Below, piece after piece: positions 1-13,400 of a stretch of 64,000 nucleotides of DNA. Every line of letters starts with the position of its first letter. Position 1 is the stretch's first letter. This stretch comes from Gordionus sp. m RMFG-2023 (Eukaryota > Nematomorpha > Gordioida > Chordodea > Parachordodidae): NCBI RefSeq assembly GCF_954871325.1, contig NC_088778.1, forward strand, positions 310,001-374,000, written 5' to 3'. The notes under the pieces are model-generated. The model ran no database searches and had not been told where the DNA came from. It was given only the letters and a program-made list of their open reading frames with translations. Position numbers and translations under genes: made by a program.

Positions 1-354
1 ATAGAAATATCATTTGGAGAAATGGGGGAAAATAAAATAAACATAGATATATAACATAGGATAAAAAAAACAAAATAAACCTCCAGATGAGTTCATTTCA
101 AGCGTAGTTCTTTATTATATTGTTTACCAGTAACACTAGAACGGGTAAGGCGTTTGTTTAATCGTCATTATTTTATTTGCTTATCTTTAATAGATTCATC
201 ATGTTTTGTAGCAATGTGAGGGATTAAGGTTAGCCTAGACAAATAAAGAAATCAGGCAAAAATATAAATAAACTATTGCTGATTAAACAAACATTAAAAT
301 AATGTAAAATTGGTAGATGGGTCAATATTAGATGCATATTTCTAGTAGTTGGAG

Positions 355-663
355 GGCTATCATCAAAAAAAATTTTGGGGGACTTATCAAGCCTATTATG
401 ATATTCTAAAAGTTAAAAAATAACATGATGAATGTAATGTTATTAAGATTAAGGTTAATTAATTGTAAGGTAATTAAAAAATAAGATTAATAAAGGGGAG
501 AAAAAAGAAGGTATAAATTATTATATTATAAAATAATAAAAATTAAATTAAAGGAATTGATAAGGTTTGGCTATCATCAGGAAAAATTTTTTGGGGGACT
601 TATCAAGCCTATTATGATATTCTAAAAGTTAAAAAATAATATGATGAATGTAATGTTATTAAG
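355..663. repeat. Direct duplication of about 95 bp
   Basis: The block at 355-447 recurs at 569-663 with only a few differences, mostly in the run of A and G near its start. Both copies share the core ggggacttatcaagcctatt. The 120-bp spacer is unrelated AT-rich DNA. This looks like a recent local duplication or two copies of a short interspersed repeat. I see no terminal inverted repeats. Confidence 0.75.
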
Positions 664-988
664 TATAAATAGGTGTTAGGATAAGAATATTTATATATTT
701 GAATATACTTGGTTATCTTCTTAATTATTGGTTATGAAGAAAAATATGAGTATAAAAAGATTTCATTAATGTGTAATTGATAATATGAGATGAAAATTGA
801 TAAGGTAATCTAAAAAATAAAGAAAATATTAAGTGAAATAAAAATTTCATTCATATTTACAAATTTGAGGGAATATTGTTTTCTTCCATGTTAGGTATGT
901 GTACACCATCAATTCCAATCATCTGTATGAATAAAATAATAAATAAATAAAAAAAATAAAAATAAAAATAAAAATAAATAGGTACCAC

Positions 989-1036
989 CGATGACATGAC
1001 GTAGCGATGACATGACGTAGCGATGACATGACGTCA
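989..1036. repeat. Three tandem copies of a 16-bp unit containing CRE-like half sites
   Basis: The unit cgatgacatgacgtag occurs at 989-1004 and 1005-1020. A variant ending in tca follows at 1021-1036, and a decayed fourth unit comes after that. Each unit carries a TGACGT half site. In the third unit the change creates the full palindrome TGACGTCA at 1029-1036, the consensus CREB/ATF site. The tandem arrangement is seen directly. Any regulatory role is inference, because no promoter or gene is visible nearby. Confidence 0.6.
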
Positions 1037-2490
1037 CGATGACGTATTGAGGACATCGGAAAATTACAATATAGATTAGTAATAATTTTCATGGCTTTTT
1101 ACGGTAATCATACATTAGCAATTTTAAGACATTAATGAAAACATGATTTTGTGATAATCAGTTTGGCTGAGAAAGATTCACCGTAAAAATGCGTATAACT
1201 TAATTTAAATATTATATAATCTATAAATCTAAATATTTATAAGTCATTACTTATTTATATTTCTACTTACCTCAATTAAAATTAATGAGGAGATTTCACG
1301 ACAAATTTGTGAATTAATGGTATTTATACTAAATTCATTACTAATTGTAGTAGTTTTTGAAAACTCACAATTAATAACCTTAATTTTTTTAAATTAGACG
1401 TGAAAATTTGTAGGTAATTTTATTGTAGGACAGAATATATTGATATCAAAGTATTTTCATTATTATTATTAATTTGAATTTTGTCATTGTATGCTCTTAG
1501 GCGTAGTCAAGGAGGGGGTAAGGGGAAATCCCCCCCCCCCTTCAGAAATTTATCACTTTTTGTGAATATCATTTTATGCTAATAAAAAATATCCCCCTTA
1601 GTCCTTCCACTACTCCCTGACCCCCAAAAATGTATGCATATATCTTAAACAATAATTTCAAAGAAAGAATGTAAAATTGATATTTTTTATAAAACTATTC
1701 ATCATAATTTATACATTTTTGGAAAAAAGCATTTATGTATAAAAAAAGTGAACAAAAAATGTATTTTAAGAAATGGAATATAAGCAAAGATAAGTCTTAA
1801 GATAAAAGTGAAATGTATTATAATTATTAATAATAGATCCATAAAATTACTAAAATATAATATATCAAATATAATTTTTTATAAAGAGAGTAATTTTAAT
1901 ATATTTATTTTAATAAAAGATAAATATAATTATAAAATGATAAAATTAAATCATGAATTAAATAAAAAAAATTAAAGCATAATACAAACAGTGGAATATT
2001 AATATGTCGTAGATTTACAATATATCTAATTTTATCAATTATCATATGACAATCAAGTAATTTTTACCAATATAGTGAAATATATATTTTACAGAAGACT
2101 ATAAAATATTGATAAGGACATCAGAAAATATCTTTTAAAGACATTGTGGGATGAATAATATGAAGATTATTTTTTAATATTATTTTTTATTTATATTAAA
2201 TAGATGGCGTTAAATAAATGAATGCAAATTATTCCTATATTTAATATCAAGAGCATTGATTAGAAAATTTTGTTAAAATATTAACTATAATATATTCACT
2301 AACTGTCAAATATGACTGTTAAAGTGGAATTTTACTTAGTATTTTGTAACCAATTCTATATAATAGAGGAATATTAACTATATGTCTACTTACTTTTTAT
2401 AAATAAATTTATTATATTTGTTTAGATTAAATTATTACCATTCATTTATATTAATATATATAGAAGTAATTTATTATATTTTATATAAAT

Positions 2491-2905
2491 CAGTGGCGTA
2501 GCTAGGAATTTTCCTTAGAGGGGGTCCATACATATAAAATCCTGGGGGTTTTGCCCCCAGACCTCCTTTAACGGGCCTTCGGCCCTTTTGCCCGGCCTTC
2601 GGCCGGGTTTATTTTAAAAATCATAACCACATCTTTGACAATATATAATAAATATTTTTTTAAATGCACGAATAATATGTTATTATAATTTAGTAGATTA
2701 TTCTCAATGACTTTATAACAATATTACCCAGAATAATTTCAATAGTAATATAATATCTTTCCACAAACATCAAAACCAGAAAATTATAAATATTAATGGT
2801 ATTTATTTGATACAAAGTCACTTCTAAGTCTTTTGAACGTATAATCTAAAAAAAATTTGCTCTGGGAGGGGTCCAAACCCGAAAACCACCCCCGTAGCTA
2901 CGCTG
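2491..2905. mobile_element. hAT-type MITE with 8-bp target duplication
   Basis: The left end reads CAGTGGCGTAGCTA and the right end TAGCTACGCTG, so the two ends are inverted repeats differing by a 2-bp gap. The element is flanked on both sides by atataaat (2483-2490 and 2906-2913), an exact 8-bp target duplication as hAT transposases make. The interior is 415 bp, contains a G/C-rich hairpin-like stretch near 2560-2610 and encodes nothing recognisable. It is a non-autonomous element. A CAG-GGCG-type terminus is typical of hAT families. Confidence 0.85.
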
Positions 2906-5070
2906 ATATAAATTAATAAAAATATATTTCATATTTGTTTCATGCTTATTTTTTTTATTAAAATTAATTTCATATCTTGTAAAAAAAATTTTTATGACTA
3001 TATATAGACTAAGGTAACTCGGCCGTAGCTCGAGCAAATGCGGGCCGAAAGCCCACCCAAAATGGTGTCTGTGAAGCCCCCAGTAATTTTTTAATCCCCC
3101 ACTTAGGAAAATTTTGGCTACGCTTATGTACACTGCACTATTTCACTTAAACATTTTTAAAATAGTAATCAGCCTATAACCAATCTAGATTCCAAGTCAA
3201 AATCATTTTCTAGTTTAAGTCTTTCCTCATTTTTTTAAAGTGATTGAAACTGAACCTGGTTTAGAAATCAGTTTCAGAACCATAAACATAAATATAATGA
3301 GGCAATATGCACATGCTATCATAGTCATTACGTATAAGCTGCCGCAAGAATTTTTGCAAGTAATAATGGAAAAATGTAGCTACCCCAAAATATCAGACAA
3401 TTAGGTTGAAACCATTTTTAATTAAAACACATATTATCTTTAAATGACACTATGATTTTAAAATAATTTACTATATGATCGAGAAAGGATAACATGTAAG
3501 TAACAAAAAAAAAGTCTTATATTATATTCCATTTGATTTTTACACTCTATTCTAAACCTTTAGCCTATATTATATATATTTTGAAGGAAAATTTTTTAAA
3601 ATTATTGAGATTCGAATAGAATTCTTTAGGTATGAAATTAGAGAGTCATTATATCATTAACCATGTACCATTGATTCTTCTTTATATTGTAATTTCGATA
3701 AGAGTCAGCGCTGGAACTATTCTTTTTTTCGACTTTTTTCACAATCCTTTTATAATGCAAACGATTCTTTGGAGTATCTTAGTTTGAATTTCTAATTTAT
3801 AGGAATTTCTAAATAAGAATTTTATTAAAAAATAACATAGTTTTTGAATTTTTGTGTTTGTTTTTGCCATTGTTTTTAAGTTATTACACCTATTGTTAAA
3901 ATGAAGGTAAGATAGTCCTAATTTTGAAAATCTGTAAAGACAAGCTTAAAATTTAGTTTTTCACGATTAACTCTGTGTGTGGAATTCCGATGGGTCCCCA
4001 TTTACTCATAAAAATTTACACAAAGAAGGGAATGTATAATTTATCCCTAGGGAAAATCTCCACCTAAGCAGAGAAACGATCAGAGAAAATATTCACACAT
4101 TAATTTACCCGATTAAATCTGCTAGCTTTTGCCTAAAAGGGTATCCAAAGGTGACTGACAACATCCTGGGGAAAAATTTTGAACACAACCACAAATAAAG
4201 TATTTAGGTATTTCCATTCTAAAATTTTTATATATAAAAACATGGTTCCATAATAATTAGAAAATTAAATAACAATATAATAATATAAAAATAAATAAAC
4301 ACATCATTTCAAATACAATTAGAATAATGAAACCCCCAAATAACATATAAATTTTTTATATATTTAAATCATTAATAAGAGAAAAAATTATATAAATGAA
4401 AAGTTACAAATAATTTATAAATTTTGATTTTTATATAATGTGATGATATAACTGTCTATGTCCACCTCTGCCATCTCGAATCAATAAATTAGTCATATTA
4501 CAATTAAAGGCCTCCAAAAAACTTAGTACATAGCTTTTGTAAGTTAAACATTTCAACAATTGTAACATCGAATTATTCATTAAATTATTCTTTATTATGA
4601 ATATATAGAACAATGTACCTGCATCTATCAAATAATAATTGATAGTATTAACGAGGCTATTATTCTAAAAAATTAAATATTTATAAAATTAAATTGTAAA
4701 AAGGATAACATCTTTATATAATAACCTGGATATATCTTATGATAACCCCATTGCATCGGTGTAAACATTTTAATTGGAGTTACTTTTGATATCGGGATAT
4801 ATATTTTGGATTATCTGTTATTTTAAATTTCGTTTAAAAAAATCACGATAAAATACATATAAAATTTTTTAACTTAACTTGTTATCGGGAGAGCTACCAT
4901 CAGTTTCCATATGGAAATCTCAATCTAATAAATTCAGTGTTTAAAAAGTCAATTTTTGGAAGATTATATCTACTGACGAGGAAAACGATATAACTTATTA
5001 TACGACTTTAATATTTAAAAAAATGTTAACAAAGGACATTTTCTTAGGAAGATTAGAAGAATGAGAAGCA

Positions 5071-5190
5071 TTCCTGAGTATATGTTTGATTTTATCCAAA
5101 ACTAGAATAAATTTACACTGGGTTCCGAAGTATTCCTGAGTATATGTTTGATTTTATCCAAAACTAGAATAAATTTACACTGGGTTCCGA
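5071..5190. repeat. Tandem duplication, 62-bp unit x 2
   Basis: The sequence beginning ttcctgagtatatgtttgat at 5071 repeats at 5133 with a period of 62 bp. The copies are almost identical through to gggttccga, which suggests a recent slip or unequal exchange. It has no coding content. Confidence 0.85.
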
Positions 5191-6120
5191 TGTCAGATTC
5201 TCTATATAAGAGATGGCTACGATATTAGCTCAATATTTATTAATAAATAAAAATTAACCTTAAGGCAAATTGTCAAAATAAGTTCTAATCGTAGATCATG
5301 ATATAAAAAATAAAGTAAAAAAAAAGTTTCAATATAACTCAGTTTTAATAGTATTGACTTAATTAATAATAAAAATATTTATATAATAAAATCTTTTAAG
5401 CCAAGATGAAAGTTAAATATAAGCATCGAAAATTATTTGACATTATAGGAGGGTGTATAAGACTATATATGTTATTTTTTGTTTGTCATGTTCATAAAAT
5501 AAGGATATGTTATATATTTGTTTTTTATTCATTTCTTTTATAGGGACAGACCCTAAGTGGAATTAAAACGAACCTTTATAATTTTTTTTGAACCCTTTTT
5601 TTCTCCTATGGGGCTTATTTAAACTCGGAATTAGTAGTAGTATTATATAATTAACTATATTTCAAAATTATGTTTTTACTAACCTGAAATCTATTTAGCA
5701 TTATAATTACATTAAAGTATGATTGACAATTGTATAGGTTGGCAGGGAGTAAAGCAAGATTAAAAAAGATTTAGAACTTTTATTAAATAAATATATTTTG
5801 TAAATATAACAACTAAAAAAATATAATAAATTTATTCTTTATAAAATCTATTAAACAATTATATGAAACTATTAAGTTAAGTATATTGGTGTTAATTAAA
5901 TGAATGTAACATACAAAAATTTGGGCTATATAACAACCATTATAATAATAATAATCTATGTTTAACAACAATAAATTTATATTATTGCAAAGGTAGTATT
6001 AAATAATTTAGATCAAATTTTTAAAACACCAAATAAATAATTAATATTTTTTTTATTTTTTCTTTAAATAAGGTGTTAAGCATTTAGAAGAAATGTGAAA
6101 GACAGTAAAATAAAATATTT

Positions 6121-6190
6121 ATCAATGATATTGACTACAGCTGACTTCAATGTACACCTATAACGAAAATCATCCATAGGTTAGTATGAA
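6121..6190. mobile_element. Fragment of the TA-flanked mariner-like MITE family
   Basis: The core attgactacagctgacttc followed by aatg matches the same core at 24112-24134 exactly. The downstream bases up to ggttagta resemble the decayed right end of that family. It is only a fragment; no clear left end is seen. Confidence 0.45.
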
Positions 6191-7366
6191 TCTCATTAGT
6201 TAAATTGTAAATTATATTTACCTTTCGACATTAGCTCTTTTAACTACCTACCTATCTATCTGAAAAATATCAAATTTTTATCTAAACATTAAAACATTTT
6301 GTCAAAATGATTTCATACACATATTGTTGTTAAATCGGCTCAATCCTAACAAGAAAAAAGTTGCTAAGCCTTGAACGTTTATTTTTTCAAGTTTGAGTTA
6401 TCCTAAGTTTAAAATGACCAAAGATATGATTATAATTTTTGGATAAAAATTTAGTTAACTTTTTTAGACTTGCTGGTAGGTGACATCATTCTATACTTTA
6501 AATAAAATCAGAAGCGGATAAAAATTTATATGGGGGGTTATAAATTTTTAAATTTGAGGGTGTTTGAACATTAATGGGTAATCAATACTTTATTATCTTT
6601 TATTTAAATATTTAACATGATTAATTTTTTGAATATAATATCCAAAAATTTTAAATGAGAGAAATCAAAATTTTTATTTTATTAAAATAGAAAATGAAAC
6701 TAGTAAAAATAAAAATATATAATTATAAAACTTTTAGCTTCTTTATGTGGCTAAAATAATATGGAAAAGAAAACCATTTCTATATTTGACTATATAAAAT
6801 TTTCAATTTAACAATAATAATAAAAAAAAGAATAAAATTTAACATTAAAAAATATTAAAATTATTTAAATGTTTTAATGAAGGAATTCAGACCCAACTTA
6901 GAATTTGAAAATGGGAGCTGTGAATCGAGAAAAAATATTAACAGAGGGCTTACCCCCCCCACCCCCCCCTTTCCCCTATCGTAATACACCCATAAAAATA
7001 ACAATTATATATTTATGATGTAGCCATTAAATTCCAGCAATAATATCTTATTCAAAACGCACTATATATCTTTTATAGCCGTGACAATAGACCTATAGAA
7101 CGTGTATTACTGTCCTTCATTTTGTTTGTAAAAAAAAATATGATTCAATGAAAAATTAAATATAAGGTCAAAATTTTATTAAAAGATATTCATTATTTAT
7201 TTTATTGATTTTACAACTAACATTTTTATTTCGCTGAATAAAATATAAATCGAAATAAAGTTATTTCCAAATTCAATATAAAAATCAATTGATTGATGAG
7301 AAAAATTCCAGTTTAAACCAGTAATTCAATTTTAAAAGGCAAGAAATATTGATTTGGTACTAGAAA

Positions 7367-7477
7367 ATGGCAATGGGATTAGAAAATGCTCAGAGGCTTC
7401 TAGATTTTGGACAAAAACTTGATATTAACTTGTTAGACCAGGTTATTACTTCTTTATATACAGGAGATCCCACTCAG
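7367..7477 (+). CDS. XPO1: XPO1 exon 1 (residues 1-37)
   Basis: It encodes [20 protein letters not shown] and on to DPTQ, matching the human start [20 protein letters not shown]. The donor is CAG|gtatta, phase 0. The intron that follows (7478-7516) is only 39 bp. A second in-frame ATG lies two codons later. Confidence 0.93.
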
Positions 7478-10400
7478 GTATTAATTTTTTACCTTAAAAA
7501 TGAACAATTTTGGTAGCAAAAGATGGCCCAAGAAATTTTAACACATTTGAAAGAACATCCTGATGCTTGGACGCGAGTTGATACAATATTAGAATTCTCA
7601 ATAAATCAACAAACAAAATATTATGCACTTCAAATATTAGAAAATGCCATAAAGGTTAGGTGGAAAGCTTTACCACCTGCCCAATGTGATGGTAATAATA
7701 AATTATAAGCAATTTTTATTAATGTATTTTCAAATAAAAACAAAGGATTAATAATAAAATAGTTATATTAAATTTTTAGAGTTATCAATTTATGAATCAA
7801 CAAGAAAAAATCTATTTTTATATTTATAATTAATTTAAATAATGTTTTAGGTGTTCATTAAAAAGGGGCATTTTAATTGATTCATTTAAATGAATCTAAT
7901 AATTTACTATTTATAATGTATGAATTGGTTTGAATATTTCCTTTTTTTAAAATATAGCAAAAATTTATTATAAAAATGTAGTTTACATATTTTTTAATAT
8001 TGTACACCTAATTTTAAACATATAATATAATCTGGTGATCAAATTATTAACGAAATTAATTTATATTTAGAATAGGAAATAAATTTTTAAGGCAATATAA
8101 GACATTCAATTTTTTAATAGCAAATTAGTTCCAACTAAGAAAAACCTTTCATAAGCAGTTGATGTATACCTTGTTAATCACACTAACTGTCAGATTAATA
8201 GGTTATTTATTGAAATAGCAAATGAACCATTTATTAAAAATCATATTAATTATTCAGAAAATTTTTATTATTCATTATTTGAATAAATTCAATGAATTTT
8301 TGATAAAATTTAATAAATGGAATTACATTATTTCAAAAGTTACTAGTTACAGTTAAATTTCAAACATACCTAGTTACATATTGCAACAATTTATAAATAA
8401 TTTTTATAATTCATCATTAATCTTGAATGTGAACCCCTACAAAAAAAAGTGGTTTAGGTCCAAGTTCAAGGATAAAAAGTTTAAAGAAATATTAACTCAA
8501 TATTAATAAGATAAATTTTTTTTCTTCCATTTACTAATTTTTTATAACTTCCATTAACTTTGTTTCAGATTTGGGTTAGCCACACTATACACTTAAATCA
8601 CATTAATTTAATTTAGCCAAAGATTCTATAATACTGTATATAATGTAAATAATAAAGATTTAAAGTTTTTGAATGTTTTTATTTTAATTCATAAGCTTGT
8701 AATGAGAAGTAGGTTGTATTATAGTTTACATAGTCAAGATGACCTATCTAATTATTTTTAAAATGCTTTTGGCATGGTTTGTTTAATTTTTTTTTGCCTA
8801 AACCAACCAGCCTGCAATAATTTTGCGAATTTATAATTCAAACCCTTAATTTGTGGACCTCAGCTCACCCATTAAAATATATTGCCGCAATATGTCTTAA
8901 AATCTTTTTGCCCTCAGGTTTCAGATATGCCTTATCTATCTCTACCATACCATATATTAATTATAATATTAATACTATTATATATAAAAACTAATAATTT
9001 TAATTTTTGAAATATATATACCCTTATTCTGATAATGGTAAAAATAAATATTTTGCTAAAAAATTTATAAATTTCCAATCCCCTCGTATTATAATTTATA
9101 AAGCACTTTTTTTTATAATAAATTATATTATAGGTATCAAAAAGTATATAGTCAGCTTAATAATTAAATTATCGTCAAATGGCGAATCTTTGGAAAAGGA
9201 GAAAATTTATTTAGGAAAATTGAACATAATATTAGTTCAGGTTTATAAATTATTATTATTTAGTATATAATATGCAAAGAATTAATTGTTTATAATTATG
9301 CTTTTTTTTAAAAAAAAATATTTAGATTTTAAAAAAAGAATGGCCACATAATTGGCCCACTTTCATTGGTGAAATTGTTGGCTCAAGCAAAACAAAGGAA
9401 TCCTTGTGCCAGAACAACATGGCTATTCTTAAATTATTAAGGTATATATATATATTGGATATTTAAATTGAATTATTTTTTTTTCGCAAAGATGCATTTA
9501 TACTGCTGATATCTTAAATTTTTGCCCAACTCATACTAATTGTCAGATACCAAAAACAATTTATTTATTCTAACAAAATATATGTTTAAATAAACCCAAA
9601 ATTACATTAAATTGACTTTTTCTACCATTATATAATAACTTATATTTTGTTTCATTAATTTTGATCAAAATGAATAGCTGGTGGATAATTTTTTTTTATA
9701 CAGAGGAATAATAAATTAAATTATTAAAACAAAAAAACAATGAATAAATATTTTAATAAGTTTGGGTTTGTTTATCATATATATATATATATTGGTTTTT
9801 AGTAAATTTCCAGTACATTAATGACTTTGTCAACATTTTTGCAAGAAATATTACCCAAACCTGATTTTGCTTATGATGACAGACATGTTTTGACATGTAT
9901 ATTAGCATCTTGAGGCTTAGATGATATTATTTTTTTTTGGGCTAAAGTCTTGTTTTAGCCATTTTTAAAAAATTGGCTATTCAATATAATTACATTAATA
10001 ATAAGAGTCTAGACTGGCAATTATTTATTAAAAGTACACGTACATTGAAGTCATCTGTAATCGATGTCAATTATTATTAGTAACTACCAATCACATTCAA
10101 TCAATATACCTTTCAATGGGGGGCATTAAAAGTATGTAGTGTTGTTAAAACGCCGTGAGTCGTGATCTCGACCCAAAATTTGGGTCGTTTTTTTCGACTC
10201 AGACTTGAAGTTTGGTCGTTTTTTCGACTCAGACTTGAAGTTAATTTTTTAAGGCAAATATGTAAAAATATATTTTGCAAACATATTAAATTAAAATTTC
10301 ATTGAAGATGTATCATAGGAAAGCATAATCATCATTTTTGAATATTTTAAAGGCAAATAGGTAAAAATATATTTTGTAAAATGTTAAATTAAAATTTCAT

Positions 10401-13400
10401 TGAAGATGTATCATAGGAAAGTGACAATTGTCATAATCGTCATTTTTGAACCTTTTTGAATTTGAAGCAGATAGATAAAAATGTATAAAACATTGTCGTA
10501 AATTATAATATTTTTGAATAAAAAAGATTTTAATTTTTTTATGAATATTAAAGAAAATAAAAGTGTATAAAAAAAACCTTACGTTTCTTTGTGATTTTAT
10601 AATTTGAATAAGGTATTTCTATATTTAGATCTTTGCCAGTTTGGATTGTCTGCACAAATAGTTCTTTTTATTTAGTTTTCTAATTTGTCATTTCTATTTC
10701 TGTTTTTTTTTAAATTTCGTCGTCATTTTTGACAAACATGTTAAATCAATAATCTTCTTTGTATTTTAGTGCAGAAGAACCCGAGAAAAAGATTAATGGT
10801 GGCAAACTATCTCATATAAATACCTATTTATTTTTGGAAAACTGATTTTATTTATAATTAGTATTTCAAAGCCTGTTTTTATAAGAGTCTCCGCTGTTTT
10901 TTCAATATAGTAGCGTCTAATTTAACCATATTTTTACAATACTTCCAAATTTTTTTTTATTTTCTTCAAAATATTCCAAAAAAATTATCAACATGGCTAT
11001 TTTAATTTTAAGTTTTTCATCACTGAAAAATTGATTTAACATGTTTACAGTATATATTTCTATCCTCTCTGCTTCAATTAAATTGAAAAAAGTTCAAAAA
11101 TGAGATTATGACAATTGTCACTTTCCTATGGTACATCTTCACTGAAATTTTATTTTAACATGTTTGCTACCCATTTGCCTAAAAAAAATTGAAAAAAGTT
11201 TAAAAATAACGATTATGACAATTGTCACTTTCCTATGGTGCATCTTCACTGAAATTTTATTTTAACATGTTTGCTACCCATTTGTCTAAAAAAAATTGAA
11301 AAAAGTTTAAAAATAACGATTATGACAATCGTCACCTTCCTATGGTACATCTTCACTGAAATTTTAATTTAACATGTTTGCTACCCATTTGTCTAAAAAA
11401 AATTGTAAAAAGTTTAAAAATGACGATTATGACAATCGTCACCTTCCTATGGTACATCTTCACTGAAATTTTATTTTAACATGTTTGCTACCCATTTGTC
11501 TAAAAAAATTGTAAAAAGTTTAAAAATGACGATTATGACAATCGTCACCTTCCTATGGTACATCTTCACTGAAATTTTATTTTAACATGTTTGCTACCCA
11601 TTTGTCTAAAAAAAATTGTAAAAAGTTTAAAAATGACGATTATGACAATCGTCACCTTCCTATGGTACATCTTCACTGAAATTTTATTTTAACATGTTTG
11701 CTACCCATTTGTCTAAAAAAAATTGTAAAAAGTTTAAAAATGACGATTATGACAATCGTCACCTTCCTATGGTACATCTTCACTGAAATTTTAATTTAAC
11801 ATGTTTGCTACCCATTTGTCTAAAAAAAATTGTAAAAAGTTTAAAAATGACGATTATGACAATCGTCACCTTCCTATGGTACATCTTCACTGAAATTTTA
11901 TTTTAACATGTTTGCTACCCATTTGTCTAAAAAAATTGTAAAAAGTTTAAAAATGACGATTATGACAATCGTCACCTTCCTATGGTACATCTTCACTGAA
12001 ATTTTATTTTAACATGTTTGCTACCCATTTGTCTAAAAAAAATTGTAAAAAGTTTAAAAATGACGATTATGACAATCGTCACCTTCCTATGGTACATCTT
12101 CACTGAAATTTTAATTTAACATGTTTGCTACCCATTTGTCTAAAAAAATTGTAAAAAGTTTAAAAATGACGATTATGACAATCGTCACCTTCCTATGGTA
12201 CATCTTCACTGAAATTTTATTTTAACATGTTTGCTACCCATTTGTCTAAAAAAAATTGTAAAAAGTTTAAAAATGACGATTATGACAATCGTCACCTTCC
12301 TATGGTACATCTTCACTGAAATTTTAATTTAATATGTTTGCAGAATATATTTTTTTAAACATTGGCCTAAAAAAAAACTTCAAGTCTGAGTCGAAAAAAA
12401 CGACCCATATCTCGGGTCGAGATCGTTTTTTTCGGCTTGAACTCGGGTCGAGGTCGAAAAAAACGAAGGTCAGCTCTGTTCGGGCCGACTCGGCTAAGCC
12501 GATTAACAAAAGTATGCACACCTCGTGTAATCAAATATAAACATGAATCGAATGGTATCTTTTTGTATTCAGTTCAAATGATTGAATATACTTTGCACTA
12601 TTAAGTTATTTAGCTTAGAAATTCTGGTCAACAAGATGAGTGGTTAGCCTTAAAAAAGTGGGAACCTGAGTTGTAGTTTAGAAATTCTGGTCAACAAAAG
12701 ATGAGTGGTTAGCCTTAAAAAAGTGGGAACCTGAGTTGTGGTTTAGAAATTTGTCTTGAATTGATATTTTCTTTGCCAATTTTACCTGCAAATATGTTAG
12801 CATATGTATATATACGCACATTAAGACTTTTGGGAGTGCATTCATTTTATTGGATCTTTCGAGATGATTCATAAAGACCTTTAAATCTACAGTTTTAAAA
12901 TCTGTATACTTACGAAAAGTTATAATTCCTGCATATTACTCCTTAGAATACATTGTCGATCTTATTTTCAATTTCAAAATCATATTACCTTAAATTCATA
13001 TTATAAATGAACCATGATTTCAATTTTCCCATTTTTTTTCATATTAAAAATTTGAGATTTTCAACTAAGAAAGAAAGTCGGTAATATTTTATTTTGAATA
13101 ACTTGTTACTTTGCAAAATTTTTAATTGCTAAAACTTTATAAGTTCCAGGAGACATCCATTATTTTATATCAGTTTTTAATATATATCTTTAAATTTGTC
13201 CTTCAGTCAGTGGAACATAAATGGGCCATTCCATGTAACATCTGTCACGATATGACCGACCCCTTTTTAAAAATTTTTAAAATTTTATAAAATTATTTAG
13301 ATGGGTACAAAAATAAAATAATCCATATCCTTTATAGGTGCCAAAAATAGTGACTATCGATTCGGTAAAATCTTTAAAATGTTTATATTTTAAAGAATAT

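Larger units (their letters stand above)
1..2482. other. AT-rich stretch without a recognisable gene
   Basis: Both strands are stop-rich, with long A/T runs, an (AAAAT)n-like stretch near 945-980 and a C-run near 1530-1540. Two local duplications, at 355-663 and 989-1036, are listed separately. I see no coding region, RNA gene or promoter here. Confidence 0.6.
2914..7366. other. Spacer upstream of exportin-1
   Basis: This is AT-rich DNA without a supported gene. Near 2985-3130 lies a decayed stretch whose end resembles the 2491-2905 element. Near 6520-6990 there are G/C homopolymer runs of the kind seen inside decayed MITEs. A tandem duplication (5071-5190) and a mariner-like MITE fragment (6121-6190) are listed separately. 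The exportin-1 promoter and 5' UTR must lie in the last part, but I cannot see a distinct core promoter. Confidence 0.5.

Noticed and set aside
2846-3133. Minus-strand 95-codon open frame
   Set aside because: It spans the end of one MITE and a worn relative, with no domain and poly-Lys/Phe noise.
12324-12540. Overlapping open frames on both strands, Ser/Arg-rich
   Set aside because: They lie in the inverted terminal region of the hAT element and arise from its repeated cgaaaaaaacgacc words.
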